A stretch of 64,000 bases of DNA from an uncultured Eubacterium sp. GTDB lineage: Bacteria; Bacillota; Clostridia; Oscillospirales; Acutalibacteraceae. A program made the position numbers and the translations under genes. Positions 1 through 9,972 of this stretch are shown one piece after another; within the stretch, counting starts at the first letter, position 1; each line of letters opens with the position of its first letter. The stretch spans positions 1 to 64,000 of the forward strand of contig NZ_CAKTGT010000006.1 of assembly GCF_934561735.1 (NCBI RefSeq), read 5' to 3'. The notes beneath the pieces were generated by a model that worked only from the letters and a program-made list of their open reading frames with translations, had not been told where the DNA came from and did no database searches.

Positions 1-962
1 AGTACGCCGATTACGATACCGCTGATTTTACCTGTACCGCCTACAAACGATACACCGCCGATTACGCAAGCCGCAATGGCGTCACATTCGTAGTTAAGGC
101 CTGTATTTGCCGAACAGGAAGCGATACGCGCACCTTCAATAAAGCCGGTAATACCGTACATAACGCCTGCAAGAACAAATACCATAAGTATTGTCATAAA
201 CACATTTACGCCGGAAACTCTTGCGGCTTCCTCGTTTGAACCTACGGCAAACATATTTTTGCCGAACTTTGTTTTGTTCCAGATAACCCACATAACAGCA
301 GTTAAGATTACCGAATAAAGAACATACTTAGGGATTGCAACACCGCCGATTGTAAAGAGTGTGCCTGTGATAAAGTTTGTATATGACGCATCAAGACCCG
401 AAAGAGTTTGACCGTTGTTGCCGCCTATCATAAGGTACATAAGAACAGTACCGAAAACGATAAGCTGAGTTGAAAGAGTAACGATGAACGGATGAAGCTT
501 GAACTTTGCTACAAAGAAGCCGTTTACAAGACCTACAAGCGCACCGATTGCGATAACCGCAAGGAATACCACAAAAAGCGGCATTGTGTTGAGGTTAGGG
601 AACATTTTGTTTGCATAGCCCGTCATCTGCAAAAGCGAAGCCGCAACGCAGGCGGTAAGACCTACGCATCGGCCTGCGGAAATATCCGTACCGGTAAGTA
701 CAATACATCCTGCAATACCGAGAGCTATAGGAAGTTTTGCGGCAGTGAGCGAAACAATGTTTACTATTGACGAAACGCTCAAGAATGCCGGAACCTTAAT
801 TGCTATAAAAACCACTGCAATAGCAATAATGATGTACATTGCATTGTTAAAAAGCAAATCTGTGATTAATCTTTTTTTATCGTCCTTGTCTGCCGCCTTG
901 AACTTTTCAATCCAAACGGAAGCACGGGAACACTTAACTTTTTTTACACTTGTGTCAGCCAT
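1..962 (-). CDS. mglC: galactose/methyl-galactoside ABC importer permease MglC (3' end cut by window edge)
   Basis: This is the membrane permease of a class II sugar ABC importer and partners with MglA and MglB just upstream. I translated it by hand because it runs off the left edge without a stop. The protein begins MADTSVKKVKCSRAS, then shows successive hydrophobic helices and the BPD_transp_2-type stretches LTGTDISAGR, GLVNGFFVAKFKLHPF and ITGFIEGARIASCS typical of MglC/RbsC. About 320 codons are present, so only a short C-terminus is missing. The ATG follows a GGAGG site and lies 13 bases after mglA, so it is the last gene of mglB-mglA-mglC. The family is clear; the exact sugar is inferred from mglA and mglB. 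Confidence 0.9.
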   Translation of the reverse strand, partial: MADTSVKKVKCSRASVWIEKFKAADKDDKKRLITDLLFNNAMYIIIAIAVVFIAIKVPAFLSVSSIVNIVSLTAAKLPIALGIAGCIVLTGTDISAGRCVGLTACVAASLLQMTGYANKMFPNLNTMPLFVVFLAVIAIGALVGLVNGFFVAKFKLHPFIVTLSTQLIVFGTVLMYLMIGGNNGQTLSGLDASYTNFITGTLFTIGGVAIPKYVLYSVILTAVMWVIWNKTKFGKNMFAVGSNEEAARVSGVNVFMTILMVFVLAGVMYGITGFIEGARIASCSANTGLNYECDAIAACVIGGVSFVGGTGKISGIVIGV

Positions 963-975
963 AATGAAATCCTCC

Positions 976-2511
<1,536 letters not shown>

Positions 2512-2587
2512 ATCTCTTCTCTCCTATCTGCTGAATATGACGGTTGAGGCAAAAGCCTCAACCGTAACTGTCTTTGCAATAATTTTA

Positions 2588-3697
2588 TTATTCTGCCGAA
2601 TCTGCTGTGTAAGCCGAGTAAGGAATGTTAACTCTCCATGTGCCTACAACATTTGCTGTGTCGATACCTTCAAGTGCTGTTTTCTCATTGAGGTAATTTG
2701 ACATAATCGTTGTGATTGCCGAAGCCATACCCTGAGCGTCCTGCTTAATTGTACCTACCATTGAACCTGACTTGATAGCCGACTTAGCTGCGTCTGTTGC
2801 GTCAACGCCGAATACAGGAATAACTGTTTTGCCTTCTTTGTTATAGCCTGCTGTTTGAAGTGCGGATACTGCACCCAAAGCCATTTCGTCATTGTTTGCG
2901 ATAACAAGTTCAATCATATTTTTATTTGATTCTGTATACTGAGCAAGTGCTGTGCTCATATAGTTTGTAGCGGCTGCGGATGACCACAAGCCGTCCTGGT
3001 CAACAAGGTACTTGTTCTTGTTTGCCGAATCGTAAAATTCGAGTGCCGGCTTGCCTGCCTTTTCAAGAACTGCATCTGCGTCCTCAACACCGTACTTTGT
3101 GCGGGCGATAGCTTCCATGTTGCCCTCTTGACCCTTAAACATTACATAGCTGATTTTGCCGTCACCGTTAAGGTCAAGTTTGTCATAATTATTTACAAGA
3201 TATTCGCCAATCATCTGACCCTGCATATGACCTGCCTGCTCGTAGTCTGTACCTACAAATACGCATTTGTCATAGCTTTCGATAACCGATTGGTCAACAG
3301 AACGGTTAAAGAAGATTACGGGAACATTTTGTGCCTTTGCAAGATTGATAATGTTTTGAGCCGCATCGTTTGAACCGGTGTCAACTACATTAACAATAAG
3401 CAATGACGAACCTTTTGCAAGTGCTGTTTGAACCTGCTCGGTTTGTGTTGTTTGGTTGCCGTTTGCATCATAATCGTTGTATGTGTAACCGCCGTCTTTT
3501 AAAATTTTATCCATTGATGAGCGTACCGTTGAGATATACGCATCACTGAATGTGTAGTAAAATACGGAAATTTCACCCTTGTTTGATGCCTTTTTGGTTT
3601 CGGTATCGCCGTCGCTCTTGTTTGATGAGCATGCGGCAAAGCCTACAACCATAACAACCGCTAATAATAATGCCAACAATTTTTTCATCTTTTTCAT
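2588..3697 (-). CDS. mglB: galactose/glucose-binding lipoprotein MglB
   Basis: The extracellular substrate-binding subunit of the Mgl importer, 369 residues. It starts with a lipoprotein signal ending in the lipobox FAAC (Cys23), then a low-complexity Ser/Asp/Lys linker. The rest is a Peripla_BP_4-type fold with recognisable MglB stretches such as VIFFNRSVD (about residue 130), FVGTDYEQAGHMQG, IANNDEMALGAVSAL and FGVDATD. The start follows a strong AAGGAGGT site. A TATAAT lies upstream without a good -35 box, which suggests activator-dependent transcription, possibly by the neighbouring response regulator. It is the first gene of mglBAC. Confidence 0.9.
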   Translation of the reverse strand: MKKMKKLLALLLAVVMVVGFAACSSNKSDGDTETKKASNKGEISVFYYTFSDAYISTVRSSMDKILKDGGYTYNDYDANGNQTTQTEQVQTALAKGSSLLIVNVVDTGSNDAAQNIINLAKAQNVPVIFFNRSVDQSVIESYDKCVFVGTDYEQAGHMQGQMIGEYLVNNYDKLDLNGDGKISYVMFKGQEGNMEAIARTKYGVEDADAVLEKAGKPALEFYDSANKNKYLVDQDGLWSSAAATNYMSTALAQYTESNKNMIELVIANNDEMALGAVSALQTAGYNKEGKTVIPVFGVDATDAAKSAIKSGSMVGTIKQDAQGMASAITTIMSNYLNEKTALEGIDTANVVGTWRVNIPYSAYTADSAE

Positions 3698-3744
3698 AAA
3701 GACTACCTCCTTAAAAATTTATTGTTAAGTCATTTAGCATCTTC

Positions 3745-3750
3745 ATTATA
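3745..3750 (-). promoter_or_regulatory. probable -10 box of mglBAC
   Basis: TATAAT on the minus strand, about 50 bases before the mglB start. No convincing TTGACA-like box lies 16-18 bases upstream, so the promoter may depend on an activator. The upstream 70 bases are AT-rich and hold no gene. Confidence 0.35.
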
Positions 3751-3846
3751 TCTGTGGGGCAAGCGAAACTGAATAGAAAATTTTATTCAAACTGTATAAA
3801 AATTTATCATTTTTTCAATTTATTATGTTTATATTGTAAACATTAC

Positions 3847-3895
3847 CAAAAAAATAAAGCCTGTATACATTGTTTGTAACGCATACAGGCTTTAT
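3847..3895 (-). terminator. terminator after the sensor operon
   Basis: A perfect 13-bp stem (ATAAAGCCTGTAT against ATACAGGCTTTAT) is followed on the minus strand by a run of T. It starts 10 bases after the stop of the sugar-binding lipoprotein gene, so it separates the sensor operon from mglBAC. Confidence 0.85.
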
Positions 3896-3905
3896 ACTGA
3901 TTTAT

Positions 3906-4892
3906 TTAATTATTTTCATTATTAAAGCTGAAAAGGATTTTTTGGACATCGGGTGAAAACATATTTTTACGATTTACAACATAAGTATCCGTTTCGATTA
4001 CTCCGTCGGTTTTGGCATTGCCTAAAAGAAGTTCGGCAGCTTTTGATACCGAGAGATACCCCATAGAAAACGGATTTTGAACAATCAGCGTGTCGATTTC
4101 TCCGGTTTCAAGCATACCGACGCAATTTACATTGCTGTCAAATCCTATGCCGAAAACTTCATCTTTCAAATTCAATTCCTTTATGGCATAGCCTACACCG
4201 AGGGTTGACCATTCGTTAAACCCTATAAGCACATTGATGCCCTTGTTTTCTTCAATAAGTTGCTTTGCCCCCAATGTTGCATTTTCGGCATTTGATTCAA
4301 CATTGACCGAGGCAACAACCTTTGCATTTTTTACCTTGTCAATATAATCGGTAAAGCCTTTTAAACGCTGTTTGCCGTTTTCGGTATTTTCGCCGTAATT
4401 TACTATACCTATATTAACGGATTTTTTATTCTTGCAAAGTTCAATCGCCTGCTCAGCCGCTTTTTTGCCTGCCGACACATTATCCGTGCCGATAAACAGT
4501 TCCTTGCCGTTTGCATCAACATCACTGTCAACCGTAATTACTTTTATGCCTTTGTCAATCGCCTTTTGAACGGCAAGAGCATTTTTTTCGTAATCGATGG
4601 CTGAAAGAACTATTGCACCCACATTTTTTGAAACAGCGTTTTCAATCATTTTGTTTTGGCTCTCGTAATCTTCTTCGCTGTCGGGGCCCTCAAATGTAAT
4701 ATCTATATTATATTCGGTTGCGGCAGAAAAAGCGCCGTTTTTCACATCATTCCAAAAATCGGAATCACTGCCCTTTGTTATCACGGCTACGGTTTTACTT
4801 TTTGGTGACAGATTACCACCCGTACAGCCTGCAAAGCAGAAAACAAGAGAAAGTACAACGGCAAAAGCAACAAGTGTTTTTTTAATATTCAT
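3906..4892 (-). CDS. sugar-binding lipoprotein, probable ligand sensor for the adjacent kinase
   Basis: A 328-residue lipoprotein with lipobox CFAGC (Cys23) and a LacI/RbsB-like periplasmic-binding fold. Visible landmarks are VAVITKGSDSDFWNDVK, EGPDSEEDYESQNKMIE and VITVDSDVDANGKELFIGTDN. Its start lies inside the 3' end of the kinase gene (11-base overlap), so the two are co-translated, and a terminator follows it. No permease or ATPase belongs to this gene. I therefore infer that it feeds a bound sugar signal to the kinase, as in XylFII-LytS/YesN-type three-component systems, rather than serving transport. It could instead be an extra receptor for MglAC. Confidence 0.75.
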   Translation of the reverse strand: MNIKKTLVAFAVVLSLVFCFAGCTGGNLSPKSKTVAVITKGSDSDFWNDVKNGAFSAATEYNIDITFEGPDSEEDYESQNKMIENAVSKNVGAIVLSAIDYEKNALAVQKAIDKGIKVITVDSDVDANGKELFIGTDNVSAGKKAAEQAIELCKNKKSVNIGIVNYGENTENGKQRLKGFTDYIDKVKNAKVVASVNVESNAENATLGAKQLIEENKGINVLIGFNEWSTLGVGYAIKELNLKDEVFGIGFDSNVNCVGMLETGEIDTLIVQNPFSMGYLSVSKAAELLLGNAKTDGVIETDTYVVNRKNMFSPDVQKILFSFNNENN

Positions 4893-6609
4893 TTTCGTGT
4901 CCTTTCTCTATTTTAGGTATTTTAATTGTTACGGTTGTGCCCACATCAAGCTCACTGTCTATCGTAATTCCGTATTCCTCGCCAAAATATATCTTCAATC
5001 GGTCATCAACATTTTTAACACCGATACCCTTTGAATCGCTCCTGCCCTTTTGGAGAACCGCCTTGCATTGCTCCTCGGTCATACCGAGTCCGTTATCCTT
5101 GACGATAATTGCAATGTCCTTGCCTCGTCGCTCAACGATAATCTTAATTTCGCCCTCATCAACCATTCGGTCAAGTCCGTGATAAATAGCATTTTCAATA
5201 AACGGCTGAATGGTAATTTTGTTGCACATACAGTCCAAAACACTTTTGTCAACATCAAAGGAATAAGTAAACTGATTTTTGTATCTGTAACTTTGAATGA
5301 TAAGGTAGCTTTCGGCATGCTTGAGTTCATCGCTGATTGTAATAAACTCGTTGCCGTGGCTTATACTGATTCTGAAAAGTTTTGCAAGCGCACCTACCAT
5401 TTTAACGGCGTCCTTGCTGTTGTCCTGCTCGCACATCCATTGAATGGAATCAAGAGTATTATAAAGAAAGTGCGGATTGATTTGTGCCTGCAAAGCCTTA
5501 AGTTCGGTTTTTCTGAGCACAATTTCCTCATTGTGCACCTTTTCCACAAGCGACTGAATCATAAGCACCATATGTTCAAATGATGTTGACAGGGTTTGAA
5601 ATTCGGCAACATTGCTCATATCGGCTTTATATTCAAAGGTTTCCGCCTGCTTTTCAAACTTCTGCATAGAGGCAACAAGCCGTCTTACGGGACGGGTTAC
5701 GGTCCTCGAAAGGAGAAAATAAATAACCGCAGACATAAAAGCACTGAAAAAAAGTGCAAATATCAATCCTACAACAACCTGACTTTTGACAGCCTGTGTA
5801 ATTTCATCGTTAAAGCTGACGCCCACTATTTTCCAATTACAGGAATCGAGCGACGAAATATTATAAATATTATCCTTTTTTCTGTGTATTCCGTCCGAAA
5901 GTTCGGATATTTCGGAAGTATTCTCCTCTTTGAGTCCCGAAAAAAGCATTTGCTGTTGAGGATGATATATAATTTGACCTTTTGAGTTGACTATATAACA
6001 ATATCCCCTTTGACCGATACTCACCTTGTCTATATATTTTGCAATTGACGAAAACTTAAAATCAACCGCAACAAACACCTGCTGCGAAAAAAGATTTGAA
6101 TACTCTTTTTTTGCAATGGTAACAACCCACGGATATTTGTTTTGATAAAGCGTGTTTACATGCGGTTGACTGATTGCATAACCGTCCTTCAGATTTGAAT
6201 AAACCGACTTGTCAAACGACAAATCCGTTGAGCCGCCTTTTATATTTTCGTTTGTATCGTTCCCGTTAGACAGCACATTGCCCTGCATATCGTAAATGCT
6301 CACGCAATATATATCATCTTCAAGCCTTGATGCGGTTGATATTAACTTTTGAAGTGATGCGGCATCGGTGCAGTTATCGGTTTCAATACAAAGATTGTCA
6401 AGTTTGCTTTTTATTGAAAAAATATAGTTTGACACCGTTTCGTCAGCCTGTGACACCGACTGCTTGCTTGTAACATACGCAGAACTGAACATTGAATTTT
6501 TATAAAACACGCTGAAAAACAATGTTGAAGCAAGGGTTGAAAAAATAACCCCGAAAACAACAATTGCAATAATCAATACCGAAAGTTTTGTTTTGCTGTG
6601 TTTAAACAT
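4882..6609 (-). CDS. YesM-type sensor histidine kinase
   Basis: A 575-residue membrane sensor kinase. A first membrane helix at about 10-35 is followed by an extracellular Cache-like sensor region (about 45-270, including GQRGYCYIVNSKGQIIYHP). A second helix lies at about 277-300, with a HAMP linker (SRTVTRPVRRLV). The His_kinase domain has phospho-accepting His380 in INPHFLYNTLDSIQ, and the ATPase domain has N-box IQPFIENAIYHG and DNGLGM. It overlaps the response regulator gene upstream by 8 bases and the binding protein downstream by 11 bases. An AGGAGGAGG site fixes the start. It probably senses a sugar and controls mglBAC, inferred from position. Confidence 0.85.
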   Translation of the reverse strand: MFKHSKTKLSVLIIAIVVFGVIFSTLASTLFFSVFYKNSMFSSAYVTSKQSVSQADETVSNYIFSIKSKLDNLCIETDNCTDAASLQKLISTASRLEDDIYCVSIYDMQGNVLSNGNDTNENIKGGSTDLSFDKSVYSNLKDGYAISQPHVNTLYQNKYPWVVTIAKKEYSNLFSQQVFVAVDFKFSSIAKYIDKVSIGQRGYCYIVNSKGQIIYHPQQQMLFSGLKEENTSEISELSDGIHRKKDNIYNISSLDSCNWKIVGVSFNDEITQAVKSQVVVGLIFALFFSAFMSAVIYFLLSRTVTRPVRRLVASMQKFEKQAETFEYKADMSNVAEFQTLSTSFEHMVLMIQSLVEKVHNEEIVLRKTELKALQAQINPHFLYNTLDSIQWMCEQDNSKDAVKMVGALAKLFRISISHGNEFITISDELKHAESYLIIQSYRYKNQFTYSFDVDKSVLDCMCNKITIQPFIENAIYHGLDRMVDEGEIKIIVERRGKDIAIIVKDNGLGMTEEQCKAVLQKGRSDSKGIGVKNVDDRLKIYFGEEYGITIDSELDVGTTVTIKIPKIEKGHENEY

Positions 6610-8185
6610 TGCCTCCTCCTAAATGTTCTTCTCTGTACTTATTAGGCGACATACCAAAATATTTTTTAAAGCAGTAGCTGAAATAATGCTGGTCGCTGTA
6701 GCCGCATTTTTGCGAAACCTCAAATATTTTCATAGAAGTGCACAAAAGCAAATCGCTTGCCGCCTTCATTCTTCGTTCCGTTACAAGTGCAACAAAATTT
6801 TGAGATTTTGTTTTCTTGATAAGGGCACTCAAATAGTTTGGACTTACGCCCAATTTTTCGCTTGCGTCGGTTAATGACAAATCCTCATTCATATATTCGT
6901 CATTGATAATTTGAAGTGCTCTGTCGCAAATTGCTTCGCTCTCGTGCCTTTGAGAACGCGAAATAATATCCCTTGCGTCAAGGCAAAGCGAAATTAATTC
7001 TTTCTTGTACTGCCCGTTAAAATCAAACGACAAACGGGATGTAAAAAAGTTGTTTGATGTAAAAAGTTCCGACAAAGCATCGCTGTCCGATAAAACGCTC
7101 ACGCACCTGTGTGCCGTTGCAAGTATTTGAACAATCAAATAATCCAAGCTGTCCCTGCTTTTTTCTGACAGCATATCTTCAAGAAAAGCGCTGATTTCGT
7201 TTTTATTGCCTACTTTCAAAAGCTGTTCAAGCTTATACACAGATTTTTCCACATTTTCAAGTTCAAAACTGCTTTTTCGCTCTTGGTCGTTAATAAATCT
7301 AATATCACCGGCACCGTCGGAAGTGTATCGCCTTGCCGTAATAGCCTGCGTGCATGCAAGCGATAAAAGTGCCGGACTGTCAACGGTTTGACTGATACCT
7401 ATTGTACATTTTTGATTAAACAGCTTTTTTGCACTTTGCACAAGTTCAATAACAGGCAGGCGAAGTTTTGTTGACATTGCCTCAGGCTCACTTGTTACAA
7501 GAGTGACTATTCTGCCGTTAACCAAAAAACTTTCGCACAAAGCGTATTTACCGACAATACTGTTTACAAAATCAATATGGTGAGCCTCGGTGCGATTTTC
7601 TCCCGTAAATGTTTTGAATTTTGAAACAACAATACTGTAACAATCGTTGTCACCTACAATAAGTCCAAGCTGTTTTGCACTGTTTTTGAGTTCTTCTTCG
7701 GTGTAAATATCCTCGCCGGTGCCGAGAAGCAAAGGCAAAAGGAATTCTGTTTTTTTAAGCCTTAATTCAATTTCTTCGTTTGACGAACCGGATTTAAGCC
7801 GCTCAAACTCGGTATCCATTTCAACCTTGATTTTTTCAAGTTCCTCAGTTAGTTCACTTGCGGAAATAGGCTTCAAAAGATAACGGATAACATTGTATTT
7901 AAACGCTTCCTGAGCATATTCAAAATCATCATATCCGCTCAAAATAACGAGTTTTGTGGCAGGGCGTATTTCTCTTACCTTGCGTGCAAGTTCAAGACCC
8001 GTCATAAGCGGCATTTTTATATCGGTCAAAATCAAATCGGGTTCAAGTTTTTCAAGAAGTTCAAGCGCCTCAATTCCGTTTTCGGCATCACCCGCAACGC
8101 TGAAGCCTGCCTGTTCCCAATTTATACTTTTTATAATCGCCTCTCTTTGGCGGATTTCATCATCAACAACAAGAACACTGTACAT
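6602..8185 (-). CDS. YesN-type response regulator with AraC DNA-binding domain
   Basis: A 527-residue transcription factor. The receiver domain occupies about residues 1-120, with phospho-acceptor Asp55 in LILTDIKMP and the conserved LLKPIS lysine loop. A long middle region has no obvious motif. Two AraC-type helix-turn-helix motifs lie at the C-terminus (LSLTDASEKLGVSPNYLSAL and IFEVSQKCGYSDQHYFSYCF). It is the first gene of the regulator-kinase-binding protein operon. Its likely target is the adjacent mglBAC promoter, which is inference from gene order. The ATG at 8185 follows GAGAGGG. Confidence 0.85.
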   Translation of the reverse strand: MYSVLVVDDEIRQREAIIKSINWEQAGFSVAGDAENGIEALELLEKLEPDLILTDIKMPLMTGLELARKVREIRPATKLVILSGYDDFEYAQEAFKYNVIRYLLKPISASELTEELEKIKVEMDTEFERLKSGSSNEEIELRLKKTEFLLPLLLGTGEDIYTEEELKNSAKQLGLIVGDNDCYSIVVSKFKTFTGENRTEAHHIDFVNSIVGKYALCESFLVNGRIVTLVTSEPEAMSTKLRLPVIELVQSAKKLFNQKCTIGISQTVDSPALLSLACTQAITARRYTSDGAGDIRFINDQERKSSFELENVEKSVYKLEQLLKVGNKNEISAFLEDMLSEKSRDSLDYLIVQILATAHRCVSVLSDSDALSELFTSNNFFTSRLSFDFNGQYKKELISLCLDARDIISRSQRHESEAICDRALQIINDEYMNEDLSLTDASEKLGVSPNYLSALIKKTKSQNFVALVTERRMKAASDLLLCTSMKIFEVSQKCGYSDQHYFSYCFKKYFGMSPNKYREEHLGGGNV

Positions 8186-8280
8186 AATTCATTTACCCTC
8201 TCATTATAAACAAATATTTATGTATAACTATTCAAATTTATTATATTAAAACTTTTGCCGTTTATCAAGTAGAATTATCT

Positions 8281-8308
8281 TTTCAATTTTGTCTGATTAT
8301 GTTAAAAT
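8281..8308 (+). promoter_or_regulatory. promoter of the alkylation-repair pair
   Basis: TTTCAA, a 16-base spacer, then TAAAAT; about 30 bases before the chosen ATG at 8340. The 8186-8339 gap is a divergent promoter region between this gene and the response regulator. Confidence 0.45.
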
Positions 8309-8339
8309 TTATTTGAATATCAAAATTGAGGTATTACAA

Positions 8340-8978
8340 ATGTACTTTGAATACGGAAAAAAAGAAATTGAATATCTTAAATCCAAGGACAAACGCCTTG
8401 CGGAAGTTATAGACAAAATCGGCATGATAGAGCGTGAGGTTGACAGCGACCTTTTTTCATCGGTTGTTCATCATATCATCGGTCAGCAAATTTCAACAAA
8501 AGCACAGGAAACCGTCTGGCAAAGAATGACAGACGCATTAGGCACGGTAAACGCATCCGTAATACTCGATGCCGGAGCAGACAAATTGCAATCGTTTGGA
8601 ATATCATACAGAAAAGCCGAATATATCACCGACTTTGCAAGCAGAGTAAATGACGGCAGTTTTGATATAAATGCAGTTGAAAATATGAGCGATGAAGATG
8701 CAATCAAAGAGCTCTCATCACTCAAAGGCATAGGCGTTTGGACGGCGGAAATGATTTTGTTGTTTTGTATGCAAAGGCCGAATATTTTGAGCTTTGATGA
8801 TTTGGCAATACAACGAGGTATGCGAATGGTGTACCATCACAGAAAAATCGACCGCAAACTGTTTGAAAAATACCGCCGCAGGTTAAGTCCCTATTGCAGC
8901 GTGGCAAGCCTGTATTTTTGGGCTGTATCGGGCGGAGCAATCCCCGAAATGAAAGATTATGCACCGAAGAACAAATAA
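8340..8978 (+). CDS. DNA-3-methyladenine glycosylase, HhH-GPD (AlkA-like)
   Basis: A 212-residue base-excision glycosylase that removes alkylated purines from DNA. The helix-hairpin-helix is visible as LSSLKGIGVWTAEMILLF, followed by the catalytic aspartate region LSFDDLAIQRGM. The N-terminal half holds the usual HHIIGQQIST motif. An upstream TTG at 8289 would add 17 residues, but the ATG at 8340 has a well-spaced GAGG and matches the family start better. The gene ends 8 bases before ogt, so the two form an alkylation-repair operon without an Ada-type regulator. Confidence 0.85.
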   Translation: MYFEYGKKEIEYLKSKDKRLAEVIDKIGMIEREVDSDLFSSVVHHIIGQQISTKAQETVWQRMTDALGTVNASVILDAGADKLQSFGISYRKAEYITDFASRVNDGSFDINAVENMSDEDAIKELSSLKGIGVWTAEMILLFCMQRPNILSFDDLAIQRGMRMVYHHRKIDRKLFEKYRRRLSPYCSVASLYFWAVSGGAIPEMKDYAPKNK

Positions 8979-8986
8979 GGAGAAAA

Positions 8987-9526
8987 ATGACATATATACA
9001 TCACTACAATTCACCGCTTGGTAAAATAACAATGGCAAGCAACGGCTTGGCACTAACAGGACTGTGGTTTGACGGACAAAAATATTTTGCCGAAACAATA
9101 AATGACGAAATCGAAGAAAAATCGCTTTTGATATTTGACAAAACCGCAAAGTGGCTTGATATATATTTCAGCGGCAAAGAACCGGATTTTACACCCGAAG
9201 TTATAATTAAAGGCACACCGTTCAGAAAAGCAGTCGGCGAAATTATATTGAATGTTCCATACGGCAAAACAATGACCTACGGTGAAATAGTAAGTAAAAT
9301 CGCCAAGCAAAAAGGCATTGAAAGAATGTCGGCACAGGCTGTCGGCGGTGCTGTGGGGCACAATTCAATTTCAATAATAATTCCATGCCACAGAATTGTA
9401 GGCACAAACGGAAGCCTAACGGGCTATGCCGGCGGAATAGACAAGAAAATAGAATTACTAAAGCTTGAAAAAGTCGATATATCAAAATTATTTTCACCCA
9501 AACATTTTAAAAGCTGTCAAAAGTAA
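8987..9526 (+). CDS. ogt: methylated-DNA--protein-cysteine methyltransferase
   Basis: A 179-residue suicide repair enzyme that moves the methyl group from O6-methylguanine to its own cysteine. The active-site motif IIPCHRIVG is present, followed by the usual GSLTGYAGGIDKK. The helix-turn-helix region PYGKTMTYGEIVSKIA lies upstream of it. The open frame extends further 5', but ATG 8987 has an AAGGAGA site and starts the family-like sequence MTYIHHYNSPLGKI. It probably shares the promoter of the glycosylase gene 8 bases upstream. Confidence 0.92.
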   Translation: MTYIHHYNSPLGKITMASNGLALTGLWFDGQKYFAETINDEIEEKSLLIFDKTAKWLDIYFSGKEPDFTPEVIIKGTPFRKAVGEIILNVPYGKTMTYGEIVSKIAKQKGIERMSAQAVGGAVGHNSISIIIPCHRIVGTNGSLTGYAGGIDKKIELLKLEKVDISKLFSPKHFKSCQK

Positions 9527-9555
9527 TTAAACAAGTTCGTAAAAAACCAAAACGG

Positions 9556-9577
9556 AAAAATCCACTTTGGACTTTTT
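9556..9577 (-). terminator. terminator-like hairpin after tRNA-end fragment 1
   Basis: AAAAATCCA pairs with TGGAcTTTTT around a 3-base loop. On the minus strand it directly follows a GGCGTACCA fragment. It may also terminate ogt on the plus strand, 30 bases upstream. Confidence 0.45.
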
Positions 9578-9585
9578 GGTACGCC
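9573..9585 (-). repeat. tRNA-Arg 3'-end fragment 1
   Basis: A 13-base match (plus strand tttttggtacgcc) to the CCA end of the intact tRNA-Arg gene and its first downstream bases at 9968-9980. The match stops at 9585. Confidence 0.5.
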
Positions 9586-9591
9586 TCGTCC

Positions 9592-9652
9592 AAACATATT
9601 CCGTATTCAAACAAATTGCCAAGTCAATTTGTAACGAATACTCCATATGTTT
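9592..9652. repeat. long imperfect palindrome
   Basis: AAACATAT-N-GTATTC on the left is mirrored by GAATAC-N-ATATGTTT on the right. Inside is a perfect ACAAATTG/CAATTTGT stem with a 6-base loop. As RNA it would form one stem of about 27 pairs with a small internal loop. No coding frame or T-run is attached. Confidence 0.55.
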
Positions 9653-9727
9653 CTCCTCTCAAAAACTGCCGTACAGCAGTGCGTCAGTTTTTGTATATGG
9701 TATTTTTGCATACTTTCTGACATAATA

Positions 9728-9763
9728 AAAAAGCCATCAGGTAAAAATACCTAATGACTTTTT
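9728..9763 (-). terminator. terminator after tRNA-end fragment 2
   Basis: A stem with two mismatches (AAAAAGcCATcAGGTA against TACCTaATGaCTTTTT, AAAA loop). On the minus strand it is followed by a T-run and sits directly behind the second tRNA 3' fragment. Confidence 0.55.
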
Positions 9764-9780
9764 GGTACGCCGGAAGGGAC
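9759..9780 (-). repeat. tRNA-Arg 3'-end fragment 2
   Basis: A 22-base perfect copy of 9968-9989, covering the acceptor stem 3' strand, encoded CCA and part of the T arm of tRNA-Arg plus five following bases. The rest of the tRNA is absent: past 9780 the sequence becomes a hairpin-rich insert. Confidence 0.75.
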
Positions 9781-9782
9781 AC

Positions 9783-9897
9783 AGCTGTGAGCTTGGCTCA
9801 CAGCTTATTTCGTTCGCCGACTATGGCTTCGCCACAGTAACCGGCTTCACGCTTTTTGCTAAAAACAGTCCACCGGACTGTTTTCTTAACGCAAAAA
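9783..9897. repeat. hairpin-rich segment between tRNA fragments
   Basis: It contains a perfect 10-bp hairpin at 9783-9805 (AGCTGTGAGC, 3-base loop) and an AAAACAGTCC/GGACTGTTTT hairpin at 9862-9884. The second hairpin is enclosed by a further TTTTTGC/GCAAAAA pair, reaching 9853-9897. No protein-like frame is supported. It resembles a small non-autonomous repeat or a structured RNA remnant. Confidence 0.5.
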
Positions 9898-9903
9898 CCC
9901 TCT

Positions 9904-9927
9904 CAGGGTTCGAGTCCCTGCAAACCA
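9904..9927 (+). repeat. orphan tRNA T-arm-like sequence with CCA
   Basis: CAGGG-TTCGAGT-CCCTG forms a canonical 5-bp T stem with 7-base loop, followed by CAAACCA. No D arm or anticodon arm precedes it in the right place, so it looks like the 3' remnant of a plus-strand tRNA. The alternative hairpin AACCCT/AGGGTT also fits this stretch. Confidence 0.4.
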
Positions 9928-9934
9928 AAATAAT

Positions 9935-9972
9935 AAAAACGAGGAACATCCTAAAGAACATTCCTCGTTTTT
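9935..9972 (-). terminator. terminator of tRNA-Arg
   Basis: AAAAACGAGGAA pairs with TTCCTCGTTTTT. On the minus strand it begins at the tRNA CCA end and is followed by T-rich DNA. Confidence 0.75.
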
